Shown here in pieces: positions 16,701-27,400 of a stretch of 64,000 nucleotides of DNA. Origin of the DNA: JAJDAT01 sp964344185 (lineage in GTDB: Bacteria > Nitrospinota > Nitrospinia > Nitrospinales > JAJDAT01); assembly GCA_964344185.1 (NCBI GenBank), contig CAYFMN010000012.1, forward strand, positions 1-64,000, in the 5' to 3' direction. The notes beneath the pieces were generated by a model. That model ran no database searches, was not told where the DNA came from, and saw only the letters and a program-made list of their open reading frames with translations. Each line of letters starts with the position of its first letter. Position 1 is the first letter of the stretch. The translations under genes and the position numbers were made by a program.

Positions 16701-18534
16701 ATCGGGGAAACTGGAGTTGGTTCTGCAAAATGTCGAATTGAAGGATATTTCGGAAGAAACCAGGAGAAACTTTCAACATGTTGCGGCGAATAAGGGAATC
16801 GGGTTCAATGTCGAACTGGAAAAGGGGCTTCCTGAACAAATCACGACGGACGTGCAGCGATTGCATCAGGTTCTTAAGAACCTGCTTTCCAATGCTTTTA
16901 AATTCACGGAGAAAGGCGAAGTGGTTGTCAAAATTTTCAGACCGAAGTCTGAGACCTGTCTTGATCTCTCTGGACTTGATTTTGCTGAGTCCGTTGCGTT
17001 TAGCGTCAGAGATACGGGCAAGGGCATTGCCAAAGAAAAGCAAGATATCATTTTCAAAGCCTTCCAGCAGGAAGATGGAACGGCGAATCGAAAATATGGC
17101 GGCACCGGCTTGGGGCTATCGATTTCTAAAGAACTCGCGAAATTGTTAGGAGGCGAGATTCATATGGAGAGCGTCGAAGGGCAAGGAAGCGTGTTCACGG
17201 TTTTTGTCCCGGAAAAATTGCAGGGCAAGATAGTTGATGAAACCGGGGTGGAAGAAGCTGAACCCCTAGAAGTCGATCCGGACTGGGGAGAGGAGACCCG
17301 CAATATTCCAGAAGAATTTCCAGTCTCCGACGACCGGGCCGAAACTAGCGTCAAGGACCGGTCTCTCCTGGTTATCGAGGACGACCCAAAGTTTTGCGAA
17401 GTCCTTAAAGATCTGGCGCGCGAGAAAAACTTCAAATTTCTCGTGGCTGGAGACGGCGAGTCTGGAATTATTATGGCGCAAAAATTCAAGCCCACAGCCG
17501 TCATACTAGATATTGGGCTTCCCGGAATCGACGGCATGATGGTTCTTAATAAACTAAAGAGCAATCCAGACACCCGGGAAATTCCAGTTCATTTTATCTC
17601 TGTGAGCGAAAAAACACATTACGCAATGAAAATGGGAGCCATTGGTTTTTTACAAAAACCTGTCACCCCAGATAAATTGGAGGAGGCATTTGCCCGGATT
17701 GAAAACGTCGTCTCCCATGGAGTGAAGAACCTTTTGATTGTTGAAGATAACCAGATGGCCGAGAGCGGTTTGGATGTATTGTCAAAGGTTGAAAAAACCA
17801 ACATTATTCCAGTTTCCACGGGAGAAAAAGCCATAGAGTATCTGGATTCCAATCCGGTTGATTGCATGATACTGGACCTTAATCTTAAAGGAATGGGTGG
17901 TATCGCGGTGCTGGAGCATATGGAAAAAAATCCAGACCTTGCTTCTGTACCGGTCATAATTTACACAGAAAAAGGTTTGTCGAAAGAGGAGGGGGATGCC
18001 CTTCGGAAATATTCGGAAAGCATTATCATCAAAGGCGTTAATTCTACCCAGAGGTTGCTGGACGAGACAACGCTCTTTTTGCATCGTGTGCAAAGCGACG
18101 TAAAACCTGAGAGGAACGGCGCGGCCAACGCTGCTTTGCATGAGGAAAATATTACGGAATTGAAAGGCAAGAAAGTTTTGCTTGTTGACGACGACCTGCG
18201 AAATATCTTTGCCCTGACCCACGTATTGGAAATGCAACAGATGAGCGTGATATTCGCAAAAAACGGCAAAGAAGCGCTGGATAAGATAGAAAAAAATCCT
18301 GATACGGACATTGTTCTTATGGATATTATGATGCCCGTAATGGACGGTTACGAAGCAATGCAAGAGATTCGCAATATGGAACGGTTTAAAGCCATTCCGA
18401 TTTTAGCGCTAACCGCCAAAGCGATGAAAGGAGATAAGCAAAAGTGCATCGAGGCTGGCGCCAACGATTATATTTCCAAACCAATCGATTCCGATAACCT
18501 TCTCTCCCAAATTCGAGCATGGCTATCAAATTGA
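13774..18534 (+). CDS. Large membrane hybrid histidine kinase with PAS, GAF and three receiver domains
   Basis: The 1586-residue protein has four hydrophobic segments in residues about 8-105, then a membrane-flanked periplasmic sensor region (about 122-466; CACHE-like by layout). HAMP (about 467-515), PAS (about 522-640, ALDVILTVDSQCSIHMFNPA) and GAF (about 665-810) follow. A coiled coil is built on repeated QQEELRQTNEELE (about 820-905). HisKA has FLANMSHELRTPLN with phospho-acceptor His920, then HATPase (about 1025-1150, GTGLGLSISKELAKLLGG). The three receivers have Asp1246, Asp1368 and Asp1517. It should autophosphorylate on an unknown signal and relay internally. It heads the signalling cluster. 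Paralogue: 24406-28429, which shares the GAF-to-REC3 layout. Confidence 0.92.
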   Translation: MKIEKVINSDKFLIGIAFVLSICIFLININIPFYLVSGIPYVLVILLAAMVVNPKWISVFALSCSVLVLLGYYFFPGEGDFWALLTNRALALVSIWTVATLCLMQKNKEQKSKVELSLVSKLNLLIVILVLLSIGTIGYRMFEKEREFFLQHAINEAQKSVRSNARDIEIAVMELTNDVKFLAKVPAIQGIIRTGRNNNVDPLDGSSGELWRSRLATIFKGLLEEKSQYFSIRYIGKADNGREIVRVDNRNGKIERVNEEYLQPKGSKQYFINILKLHRGELYISPINLNREFGKVETPHRPVLRVAIPVFDTKDDFFGMVIINMEVGSFLNSFIQLNPNYVIVNAKGDFLAHKNPELTFGFDLDKRYALQDDYPELAGQFATASRQKEISVVLSPNGEEKILYFWKTRLGTSKAHPFIWIGEIQKLSDLNQEWQPISHDNYLLVFGLILISLAAGSFFIGRLISPLKELSNATSAFAQNEAIPALVIQSNDEVGVLANSLQNMMETLEHRNRSIQANEAYIQTLLNSALDVILTVDSQCSIHMFNPAAEKLFGYLKSEVAGKNVKMLIPEPYRSEHDQYLENYLKTGESTIIGIGREVVGQRKDGITFTMELMIAEMWVEDELFFAGIGRNITERKKVEEELDRSKKELEKNTEILMQQNWLETGISELNDKIRGDQSLVSLSQNAISYLAERLDAQVGAIYIWKENLLKVVGSYAYSMPKNLSIEFRVGEGLVGQAALEKKNISISNIPEDYIKITSGLGECHPRNIIVVPLLFDNETLGVIELGSFEKFEDKKIQFLERAKENIAFSLSSALSRDRTKALLEETQIQAKTMNAQQEELRQTNEELERQSKALKESENELRSQQEELKQTNEELEKQTTELEEQKSEVEQKSNLIQEKVKELELASKYKSEFLANMSHELRTPLNSMLLLSKLLADNKIGNLTEKQVEFAQTINGAGDDLLNLINDILDLSKVESGKLELVLQNVELKDISEETRRNFQHVAANKGIGFNVELEKGLPEQITTDVQRLHQVLKNLLSNAFKFTEKGEVVVKIFRPKSETCLDLSGLDFAESVAFSVRDTGKGIAKEKQDIIFKAFQQEDGTANRKYGGTGLGLSISKELAKLLGGEIHMESVEGQGSVFTVFVPEKLQGKIVDETGVEEAEPLEVDPDWGEETRNIPEEFPVSDDRAETSVKDRSLLVIEDDPKFCEVLKDLAREKNFKFLVAGDGESGIIMAQKFKPTAVILDIGLPGIDGMMVLNKLKSNPDTREIPVHFISVSEKTHYAMKMGAIGFLQKPVTPDKLEEAFARIENVVSHGVKNLLIVEDNQMAESGLDVLSKVEKTNIIPVSTGEKAIEYLDSNPVDCMILDLNLKGMGGIAVLEHMEKNPDLASVPVIIYTEKGLSKEEGDALRKYSESIIIKGVNSTQRLLDETTLFLHRVQSDVKPERNGAANAALHEENITELKGKKVLLVDDDLRNIFALTHVLEMQQMSVIFAKNGKEALDKIEKNPDTDIVLMDIMMPVMDGYEAMQEIRNMERFKAIPILALTAKAMKGDKQKCIEAGANDYISKPIDSDNLLSQIRAWLSN

Positions 18535-19128
18535 GCGAACATCAGATTCCAATTTTTTTTTAAAATTAACCATTTAAAAGTAGAGCTTTCCCTTAACTTT
18601 CAATTTTTTAGGGGATTTATAAGGCGTAATTATTTTTAAGACGGCCAAACTATTTGGAGATTAAAATAAAACGAATCAGACGTTTCAACCACGGAGCCGT
18701 GTTGAACTTGTAAACCTTAAATAAAAATTTTTAAATTTACTTTTACTTAGTATTTATGGTATATAAAATGGTATAAAAGCTAAATCCGAAGAGTTTCGCT
18801 TAATGTATTTATTATTTGTTGGTAAAAAAAAATTTTGTATGTCAAAAAATTATTGATGCGCGATGGATATTTACTTTAATTTAAGCGCTTTTTTTAGCTA
18901 TCCTTTTTCAACTATAAATATCTTTAAAAATAAAACGAAACTTGTCGTTTGCGAAGATAGTTGAAAGGCTTGGAAATACTGCCCTGAAAGGGCATGTAGT
19001 TAGTAGGGTATTACTCCCTATTTGTTTTACCTGTCAAAAACTCCTTATATTTTTAATGGCTTTAAACGATATTCCGTGAGTAGTTAGGGATATCGAAGTA
19101 TATAATTTTTTTTAAAAAAATTACACTG
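18535..19128. other. AT-rich gene-free stretch with several inverted repeats
   Basis: No gene is seen. Three inverted repeats stand out: 18684-18706 (TTCAACCACGG / CCGTGTTGAA, one bulged base), a perfect hairpin TGCCCT-GAA-AGGGCA at 18980-18994, and TAGGG / CCCTA at 19004-19020. The last two lie 109-149 bases before the kinase at 19129 and could be part of its leader. They match no riboswitch class I know. Confidence 0.4.
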
Positions 19129-21969
19129 ATGAGTCTTGTAAGTTTACTCTCGAATAAATTAGGCTTTTTTGCGATTGCGCTTGGAATTTTTGCAGTCGAC
19201 CTCAATTTAGAACTTGGAGTCGCCGCTGGCATTTTTTACCTCCTTCCTGTTCTTCTTTTTCGAATCGAAAGAGTTAAAGAGCTTTTTGTACCGGTAATTG
19301 TCTGCACAGCCCTTATCGTTTTGGGTTACTTTTTATCCCCTGGAGGCGGCGAGTTCTGGAAAGTATTCCTAAATCGTTTTATTTCCATTTTTATCTTATG
19401 GATTTATTTCTTTTTTCAGGTCTATTCAAAAAGGTCTCATATCTTACAAGCGAATAAAAATCTTCTGGCTCGTATCCAAAAGGCCTATGACAAATCCTTA
19501 GAAATTACCGACATTCCGCCTCTTATTCGAAATATTTTGGACGACGTTTTGTCGTTGACTAAAAGCAAACTAGGTTTTTACTGCAAGATAATTGAAGCAA
19601 ACGGGAATAATCCAAAAATAGAAATAGAGAAATTTAATTTACCTAAGAGGTTTTATATAGAAGAAGACGCGGAAAGACTTCAACCTCTTGTAGGTATGCA
19701 ATTAAATTTGCAAGAGAAAGATATTTTAAAAGAAACGATAAGATACGGCGTTACTAATTTTCAAAACTCGGTCGTTGGAGGTCAATTGCCAGAAATTTTG
19801 ACAAAAGCATTACCGAAAATAAACTCGCTGTTAATTCTTCCAATTTTTAACGGTAAGGAATTGGAGGGGGTTATAGGCGTAGCCAATCGGGCTCAAGGGT
19901 ACGATGAAACCCTTGTGGATTATTTAAGACCTTATTTGAGTAGCAGCGCTTTGGCCTTGGAGTCGGCTTTCCTGAGATCCCATCTGGAAAAAACAACAAA
20001 CTCTTCTGTGAATCAATGGACGCCGGAGAAGATAATAGAATCGCCCCGAACAGATATATCAGACATTGTTATTTCAATCGATCAAAATGGCACTGTGGAA
20101 TTTTTTAATTCTGCGGCGGAAAGCCTTTTTGGTTATGAGAGTTCGGAGGTAACAGGCCGCAATATCAGTATGCTCATGCCAGAGCCATTTGCTTCGGAGC
20201 ATAATCAGTATTTGGAACGCTACCTGCAAACGGGAAACTCTACCATCATTGAATTTGGACGGGAAGTTCCGGCAAAGAAAAAAGACGGAAACCTTATTTC
20301 GTTACATCTGTCGGTTATGGAAATGAAAACTAAAAACCAAAGGCGATTTTTGGGCGTGTTAAAACCCTTGCCATTGGAAGAAGACTCTCCCCCAATATTA
20401 AACACCGTTCAGGTCCATCTTGAAAACGTGATTATGGACCGAACCCGGGAATTGGTCGAAGCTAATACGATTCTTTCGTTAGAAATTGAGGAACGGAAAA
20501 TAACGCAAGAAATGCAACGAAGGTTAATGACCATTCTGGAAGCCACAAGCGACTTTGTAGCTATAGTGGACGCGTTTGGCAAAGTCCAGTTTATAAACAA
20601 AGCGGGACGGAAAATGATCGGACTTGAAAAAAATGTTAACGTAAATAACCTGGAAATTGCAGATTTTCACACTAAAGAAACGGCCAAAATCATAATGAAT
20701 ATTGCTATTCCGAGAGCAGACAAAAACAAAATTTGGCAAGGAGAAACAAAATTTCTCCATCGTGACGGATATGAAATACCAACTTCCCAGGTGGTTATTG
20801 CGCATAGAGGAGATAATTCCGGCGTTGATTATTATTCCACCATCGCGCGCGATATTCGAAATCAAAAAAAATCGGAGGAAAAGCTGAAGGAGGAGCATGA
20901 ACGCGTCAAAAGCTTGATAAACTCCCTTCCAGCCCATATTGCGGTCTTGAACCAAAATGGGAGGATTGTGCTTGTTAACGACGCCTGGTCCAATTTTGGT
21001 CTCCAAAATGGAATCCTTGACGAACACTTGGTTGGTTTGGGAGTCGACTATTTGGATGTTTGCGACCGGGCCGGAGAAGAAGGAAATGAAGCCAAATTGG
21101 GTATCCAGGGCGTCTTAAATGGCGATTTGGAAAATTTTTCAATGGAATATCCCTGCGATTCACAAAATGAAAAACGCTGGTTTTTAACTACAGTGAACTC
21201 AATTAGAAGCTCAAATCCGGGCGCGGTGATATCCCATATTGATATAACGGATAGAAAACAGGGCGAGCAGGCTTTGGAAAAATCCAGAATGGAGATTCGT
21301 CGTTTGTATAGCGATTTGGAATCAAAGGTAGACGAAGAACGGCGTAGGATTTCCAGGGAAATACACGACGAACTTGGTCAAGCCCTTACGGCCATGAATA
21401 TGGACATAGGCTGGTTGCAAAAACAAATTCCTGATGAAAACCTAAAAGTTCAGAGGGAATTAGAATCAATGTCCGTAAAAATTGAAAACGTAGTGGCCAC
21501 GGTTCGTCGGATTTCCAGCGAATTGCGGCCAGAAATTTTAGATCTTTACGGTTTAATCGACGCTGTTAAATGGAAACTAAACCAGGTCAAAGAACGTTCG
21601 GAATTAGTTGTTGATTTTTACGCCGATAGCGAATGCGATCAAGCGGATTCTGAAATAAAAATCATCTTATTTAAAGTGTTCCAGGAAGCCTTAACTAATA
21701 TTATTCGGCACAGCGAGGCGAACCGGATAAAAGTTTGGCTAAAAAAACAGAGTGAAAAAATAAATCTAATTTTAGAAGATAACGGAATTGGAATTTCAAA
21801 TGATCATTGTAACAAAAAAACCTTGGGCGTTATCAGTATGCGCGAAAGGGTTGAGGCCTGCAACGGCGTTTTCGAAATTAACAACAAAAATGAAAATGGA
21901 TCTGGCGTTAAGGTTTCGGTCCTGGTTCCGTTAAGGGGAAATTCGAATGACGACAAAAAAGGGAATTAA
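19129..21969 (+). CDS. NarX-type sensor histidine kinase with GAF and three PAS domains
   Basis: The 946-residue protein has hydrophobic segments in residues about 8-95, GAF (about 120-285), PAS1 (about 305-420, VEFFNSAAESLFGYESSEVT), PAS2 (about 455-590) and PAS3 (about 600-720). A HisKA_3 dimerisation domain carries ERRRISREIHDELGQALTAM with His746. A HATPase domain of the NarX/DegS type follows (about 835-935, KVFQEALTNIIRHSEANRIK; DNGIGIS). The next gene encodes its likely partner, a NarL-type regulator, and the two overlap by 23 bases. The PAS1 segment resembles the PAS of the upstream hybrid kinase, so the cluster grew partly by domain shuffling. The signal is unknown. Confidence 0.92.
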   Translation: MSLVSLLSNKLGFFAIALGIFAVDLNLELGVAAGIFYLLPVLLFRIERVKELFVPVIVCTALIVLGYFLSPGGGEFWKVFLNRFISIFILWIYFFFQVYSKRSHILQANKNLLARIQKAYDKSLEITDIPPLIRNILDDVLSLTKSKLGFYCKIIEANGNNPKIEIEKFNLPKRFYIEEDAERLQPLVGMQLNLQEKDILKETIRYGVTNFQNSVVGGQLPEILTKALPKINSLLILPIFNGKELEGVIGVANRAQGYDETLVDYLRPYLSSSALALESAFLRSHLEKTTNSSVNQWTPEKIIESPRTDISDIVISIDQNGTVEFFNSAAESLFGYESSEVTGRNISMLMPEPFASEHNQYLERYLQTGNSTIIEFGREVPAKKKDGNLISLHLSVMEMKTKNQRRFLGVLKPLPLEEDSPPILNTVQVHLENVIMDRTRELVEANTILSLEIEERKITQEMQRRLMTILEATSDFVAIVDAFGKVQFINKAGRKMIGLEKNVNVNNLEIADFHTKETAKIIMNIAIPRADKNKIWQGETKFLHRDGYEIPTSQVVIAHRGDNSGVDYYSTIARDIRNQKKSEEKLKEEHERVKSLINSLPAHIAVLNQNGRIVLVNDAWSNFGLQNGILDEHLVGLGVDYLDVCDRAGEEGNEAKLGIQGVLNGDLENFSMEYPCDSQNEKRWFLTTVNSIRSSNPGAVISHIDITDRKQGEQALEKSRMEIRRLYSDLESKVDEERRRISREIHDELGQALTAMNMDIGWLQKQIPDENLKVQRELESMSVKIENVVATVRRISSELRPEILDLYGLIDAVKWKLNQVKERSELVVDFYADSECDQADSEIKIILFKVFQEALTNIIRHSEANRIKVWLKKQSEKINLILEDNGIGISNDHCNKKTLGVISMRERVEACNGVFEINNKNENGSGVKVSVLVPLRGNSNDDKKGN

Positions 21970-22591
21970 AGTTTTAATTGCCGACGACCATATGGTAGTC
22001 CGGGAAGGCCTTAAAAAGCTTTTGTTATCTGATTCGGATATTCAGGTTATTGGAGAAGCGAAAGACGGAGACGACGCTTTGGAAAAAATCAGGGCTACTC
22101 AACCCGATGTCGTTTTGCTCGATATTCAAATGCCTGGTAAGTCCGGGTTTGACGTTTTAGTCGAAATTAATCGTGAATTTCCTGATATACGGGTTCTCGT
22201 GCTTAGTATGTATTCCGAAGAACACCATGAGATGAGGATGTTAAAAGCTGGCGCTTACGGATATTTGACCAAGGAAGGTTCCAAGGATCAATTATTAAAC
22301 GCCGTTCGCGCCGCAAATCGCGGTGAAAAGTTAATCAGTCCGTTGTTGACCCAAAAACTGGCGTCCAATTTTGGAAAGGAGATGGATAAAGAACCGCACG
22401 AAAATCTTACCGATCGAGAATACCAAATATTCTTAAAAATAGCCGCTGGTCAAACTGTTTCAGAAATTGCCGATGAACTTTGTTTGAGCGTCAAAACGAT
22501 CAGCGGGCACCGCGCAAATATTTTACGAAAAATGCAAATGACTTCTAATGCACAATTAACCAGATACGTTATCAAGTCCGGTTTAATATAA
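21947..22591 (+). CDS. NarL/FixJ-family response regulator
   Basis: The 214-residue protein has a receiver domain (about residues 5-125; acidic pocket ADDH, phospho-acceptor Asp59 in VVLLDIQMPG, KEGSK switch region). A LuxR/GerE helix-turn-helix follows (about 150-212, LTDREYQIFLKIAAGQTVSE and LCLSVKTISGHRANILRKMQ). It overlaps the kinase gene at 19129-21969 by 23 bases, so it is almost certainly phosphorylated by it and acts as a DNA-binding transcription factor. Its targets cannot be read from the window. Confidence 0.95.
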   Translation: MTTKKGIKVLIADDHMVVREGLKKLLLSDSDIQVIGEAKDGDDALEKIRATQPDVVLLDIQMPGKSGFDVLVEINREFPDIRVLVLSMYSEEHHEMRMLKAGAYGYLTKEGSKDQLLNAVRAANRGEKLISPLLTQKLASNFGKEMDKEPHENLTDREYQIFLKIAAGQTVSEIADELCLSVKTISGHRANILRKMQMTSNAQLTRYVIKSGLI

Positions 22592-22834
22592 AAAAATGAT
22601 CTGGTTATTATCTCTCTCCAAAAAATAACTCCCCAAAATCCAAAATTTTTTAACTGTAAAAGTAAAAAAGCCTTATAGGGCTCTAAGAGTTTGTCTTGGT
22701 TTCTAGCAAGAATTTTATTGGTAGGCAAAAAAGTACTTCCTTGTTCCAAAAATAGGTTTCCACCTATTTTCAAAGTAAAGTTACCTTCCTATAATTCTTT
22801 TATAGATAAATGGTTAAGTTAGGGGATTTGCGCA

Positions 22835-24364
22835 ATGCAAGATTTGCAAACGGCAAACGCTTCAAAAAACTTTAAATTACCGCGTAATTTGGTTTTTTTG
22901 GTAATCGTTTTGTGCGTAGCGCCTTTTTTACTGAACCTGTTTGGAGTTGATTTTGGGACTGAAAAAAGGGTTTTTGATCCAGCGATTGATAAGGGGCAAA
23001 TAACCGATGCTATGTTTCAAACCCTGGCAGGTAGTTTTACGCATACGATCCTGGAATGGAGCGCTTTTTGTACCGCCATTTTTACTGTCATTTTAAGTTT
23101 TTGCCATTATTACCTGAAACGCCAAGTTATCATTCCAATTATTGGGATGGCCTTGTTTTTTGCCGGTTGTATGGACGCTTTTCATACACTGGCGGCGGAC
23201 CGCCTGATTTCAGCGACAGCCGAGAATGGCAACCTAATTCCTTTTACATGGGCTATCAGCCGGGTGTTTATGGCCCTGATTTTAATTGTTGGAGTTGGGT
23301 TCCTTATGTTGAGACAAAACCGGATTTTCGATGGAAGTTTTCGGTTAGTTATAATAGTTAGCGCAATATTCGGTTTAATAGCTTATGCAATTATTACTTA
23401 TTGTGCGACCAGCGATCTTTTACCAAAAACCCAATTTCCCGATTCGACCATCACGCGTCCCTGGGATGTTGCTCCCTTAGGGTTGTTTCTTTTGGCGTGG
23501 TTCTTTGTATTTCCAAAATTTCATCGCGAATTCCCTTCGATATTTTCTCACGCCTTGTTAATAAGCTTGATACCGAACATTTTTACTCAGCTTTATATGG
23601 CTTTTGGTTCTACGGCTTTGTTTGATAATTATTTTAATGTTTCTCATTTTCTTAAAATAATCGCCTACCTTGTTCCGTTTACCGGGCTCATTTTGGACTA
23701 TGCGGCCACTTATAAAGAAGCGGAAACAAAAAACCTTGAACTAGAAAGACAAAATTGGGTTCAAACACGGCTCGAAGAGTTAAATCAGGTTATGAGAGGG
23801 AATCAACCCTTATCAACATTGGTTCGAAATATAATCGGATACCTTGCGCCAAATACCGGGGCCAAAGTCGGCGCTATTTACTTAAAGGAAGGCGATTATT
23901 ACGAAATGAAAGCTGGATACGCCTGCCAACATGAAATTTCAAAAAAATTTCGCCTTAAAGAAAGCTTGATAGGGCAGGCGGCTTTTGAAAAAAAAGAATT
24001 TTCTATCGCCAAAGCTCCTGGCGATTACGTCAAAATCGCGTCGGGTTTGGGTGAATCCTTGCCCCGGCATATTTTTGTTATTCCTTTTGTGCATGATGAT
24101 ACCACGATCGCGGTTTTGGAACTGGCGAGCCTTGAAAATTTCAGCGAGAAACAACTCGAGTTGATTCGAAGAGCAAAGGAAAGTATTGCCGTTAATATCC
24201 AATCCGCCCTAATTAGAAATGAAATAAAAGAGATTTATCTTAAATCCGAAACTCAAGAGGACGAGATAATCCAACAGCAGGAAGAATTAAGGCAAGCCAA
24301 CAAGGAATTTGAAGTTCAAGCTCAACAGTTGGAGAAACAAAAACTGGAATTGGAAAGAATCTGA
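22835..24364 (+). CDS. Membrane sensor (7TM, MASE3-like) with GAF and coiled coil but no kinase
   Basis: The 509-residue protein has seven or eight hydrophobic segments (about residues 18-285) with CMDAFHTLAADRL, resembling MASE3-type integral membrane sensors. A GAF domain (about 310-455) is close to those of the neighbouring hybrid kinases (SLIGQAAFEKKEFSIAKAPG). The protein then ends inside the coiled coil QQEELRQANKEFEVQAQQLE. In the paralogues this coil runs into HisKA. So it is either a kinase that lost its catalytic half or a sensor that signals by pairing its GAF/coil with a neighbour. The stop is followed 42 bases later by the next kinase. No frameshifted HisKA sequence follows, which favours a real end. 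Confidence 0.8.
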   Translation: MQDLQTANASKNFKLPRNLVFLVIVLCVAPFLLNLFGVDFGTEKRVFDPAIDKGQITDAMFQTLAGSFTHTILEWSAFCTAIFTVILSFCHYYLKRQVIIPIIGMALFFAGCMDAFHTLAADRLISATAENGNLIPFTWAISRVFMALILIVGVGFLMLRQNRIFDGSFRLVIIVSAIFGLIAYAIITYCATSDLLPKTQFPDSTITRPWDVAPLGLFLLAWFFVFPKFHREFPSIFSHALLISLIPNIFTQLYMAFGSTALFDNYFNVSHFLKIIAYLVPFTGLILDYAATYKEAETKNLELERQNWVQTRLEELNQVMRGNQPLSTLVRNIIGYLAPNTGAKVGAIYLKEGDYYEMKAGYACQHEISKKFRLKESLIGQAAFEKKEFSIAKAPGDYVKIASGLGESLPRHIFVIPFVHDDTTIAVLELASLENFSEKQLELIRRAKESIAVNIQSALIRNEIKEIYLKSETQEDEIIQQQEELRQANKEFEVQAQQLEKQKLELERI

Positions 24365-24405
24365 TGTTTTAAAATTAGCCTCTTTTTAACGGAGTAGAAA
24401 AAATA

Positions 24406-27400
24406 ATGGACAACGGCGCCCAACCAAACGAGTCGTACAAAGCTCTTTTTGGGAAAAATAAAAACGGCATTGATGGATTTGGTCAAACGGGCGGGGAAAG
24501 TTTTTTTTCTAAACTGGATTTTGTTTGGTGCGCGGCGTTGATTTTCGTAATTATAGGCTGTTATTTGTCCTGGTGGGGACTAGATAAAATTAAATCCATG
24601 CACAAAGTGGAAATTGCAAACTCGCTCGACCTTGCACTCAAGAAAACATCCGCCAGCTTTGGAGCCTGGGAAGCGAATCATGAAGCTACCGTGTTACATT
24701 GGGCTCGAAATAAGCGTCTTGTTGAATATGCGGAACAATTTTTGGAGACGCCCCGAACCCCCAAAGCGCTTCTGGCAAGTCCTATTTTGCCCAAATATCG
24801 CGAATTGATTGCTCCCGCCCTGGAATCGAACCAACTATATGGTTCGATTCTGCTTTCGCCAGATTATATAAATATCGCCACTATGTTCGATGAAAACATG
24901 GGAGAGATTAATGTGTTGGCAAAGGATCAGGAAGAATTCTTATCTCGCTTGTTTAAAGGCGAGACTTTGATGAGCCTTCCTGTCCATTCGGAAATTTTGA
25001 TTCAAAAGAAAAAACGGGTTCGAAAACAATCTTCCATGTTTGTGGGAACTCCGGTTCGCAACGAAAAAGATCGTATTATTGCGGGTCTGGTTTTTCGAAT
25101 TGATCTTCTAAATGATTTTTCCAATTTTACCGCCTTGGTAAGACTGGGAAAAACGGGAGAAACTTATATTTTTAATGAGAACGGAAAATTTCTTACGCCG
25201 AGCCGTTTTATGAAAGAGGTTACAAGGTTTGGTTTGGTTTCCGAAGACGAAGACCTGGTCCTAAATTTGGATGTTAGAGATCCAGGAGGAAATCTTAAAA
25301 AAGGGTTTAAACCGTCTCTTGACAGAAAAGAGCAGCCGTTAACGCTAATGGCGAGTAATGCAATTTCAAAAGTCCAAGGAAAAAATTTAGAGGGCTATCG
25401 CAATTATCTGGGAGTTCCGGTAGTTGGCGCTTGGAAATGGGATGAAGAAAGGGACTTTGGGATTGCGATAGAGATAGCGGTTGAAGAGGCGTTTCAGGTT
25501 TACAGTCAAACCAAGTTTACTCTTCTCCTTATTTTAGGGTTTGCAGGAGTTATGTTTCTTGTGTTTGTCGTGGCAATCGCGCGAAACCGCGAACGTTTAA
25601 TTCGGATGAATCGCACGGTGATTGAAAAATCAGAAGACCTGAAAAGAAAGGCTTGGATAACGTCGTCTCTCAGCGAATTTTACCAAAAAATGCGTGGCGA
25701 GCAGGATATAGCGACTTTATTGCAAAATGTTCTTGGATATCTTGCTGAACGCTTAAACGCCCAAATAGGGGCCTTTTACCTAAAAGAAGAGGAAGAATTT
25801 AGGTTGATAGGAAGCTATGCCTATCAACGAAGAAAGAACCTTTCCAACTCATTTCGAATGGGTGAAGGACTGGTGGGGCAGGCGGCGTTCGAAAAGCAGG
25901 ATATCGTTGTCAGCAACGCCCCAAAAGATTACATTCAGGTTAGTTCCGGCCTCGGAAACACTCCGCCTAAAAATATTCTTGTCGCCCCTATAGTTCATGA
26001 AGACTCCGTGGTTGGAGTCCTTGAGTTGGGCGCATTGAAAGAGTTTAGCGACGTGGAATTAGAAATGCTCCGGCAAGCGCGGGAAAATTTAGGGATCAAT
26101 ATCGCTACGGTTATGATGCACGAAAAAAACCAGGAACTGTTACAGAAAACTCAGTCGCAAGCGCGTGATTTGCAAAACCAACAAGAAGAGTTGAGACAAA
26201 CAAATGAAGAATTAGAGCGCCAGGCAAAAGAGTTGAAGGAGTCCGAGGCCCAATTAATTTCCCAGCAAGAAGAGTTGCGGCAAACCAACGAAGAACTGGA
26301 AAACCAGGCTAGAGAACTGGAAAACCAAAAAAAGGAAGTGGAAAGAAAAAACAGCGTTATTCAGGAAAAGGCTGAAGAACTCGAAGTTGCCAGTAAGTAC
26401 AAATCCGAGTTTTTGGCTAATATATCTCATGAATTACGAACGCCGCTTAATAGTATGCTTATACTATCCAAAATCCTTTCCGACAATAACGAAGGAAATC
26501 TATCCGGAAAACAGGTTGAGTTTGCGCAAACGATTAGCGGGGCCGGCGAGGACCTCCTTAGTATCATCAATGATATTTTAGATTTATCCAAAGTGGAATC
26601 CGGAAAATTAGAGCTTCTTTTGGATGAGGTTTATTTAAAAGAATTTTCTGAGGAAACCGGAAGAAATTTTCGGCATGTAGCGGAGAAAAAGGGCCTTAAG
26701 TTCTTAATTGAAACGGAAGATGAATTGCCTGAAAAAATTATTACTGACGGGAAGAGGTTAAGCCAGATAATTAAAAACCTTTTGTCAAACGCGTTTAAAT
26801 TTACTGAAAAGGGAACGGTAACGTTAAAGATTTTCAGGCCGAAGCCTGGAGTTTTACTCGATTGGTCAGGTCTTGACCATTCTAAATCGGTCGCTTTTAG
26901 CGTCGTAGATACCGGAAAAGGGATTGCTGAAGAAAAGCAGAAAGTTATTTTTGAAGCCTTTCAGCAAGAGGATGGAGCAACCAATCGGAAGTTTGGAGGT
27001 ACGGGGCTGGGGCTTTCAATATCCAAGGAGCTGGCAAGATTGCTTGGAGGCGAGATTCAACTTAAAAGCGTTTTGAATGAAGGAAGCGCTTTCACAATTT
27101 TCCTTCCGGAAAAACTTGAAATAGAAGGAGCCTCTTTCTATGAAGCCGATGGGGAAGACATCTTAGAAAACAGGGAAGATTACGAAAACTCCGGTGTGTC
27201 GAACGGTATAAGAGATTTGTTGCCAATTAGCGACGACCGCTCGGATATAACCGTAGATGATCGATCTCTTTTAATAATTGAAGACGATCCCAATTTCTGC
27301 AAAATTCTCATGGAATTGGCCCATGAAAAAAACTTCAAGTGTCTGATAGCGGGTACCGGCGAAACCGGAGTTTTGATGGCAAAAAAATACGCGCCGACCG

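Noticed and set aside
18980..19128. Riboswitch (for example c-di-GMP type) before the kinase at 19129
   Set aside because: Two hairpins are present but the conserved core of known classes, including GEMM, is missing.
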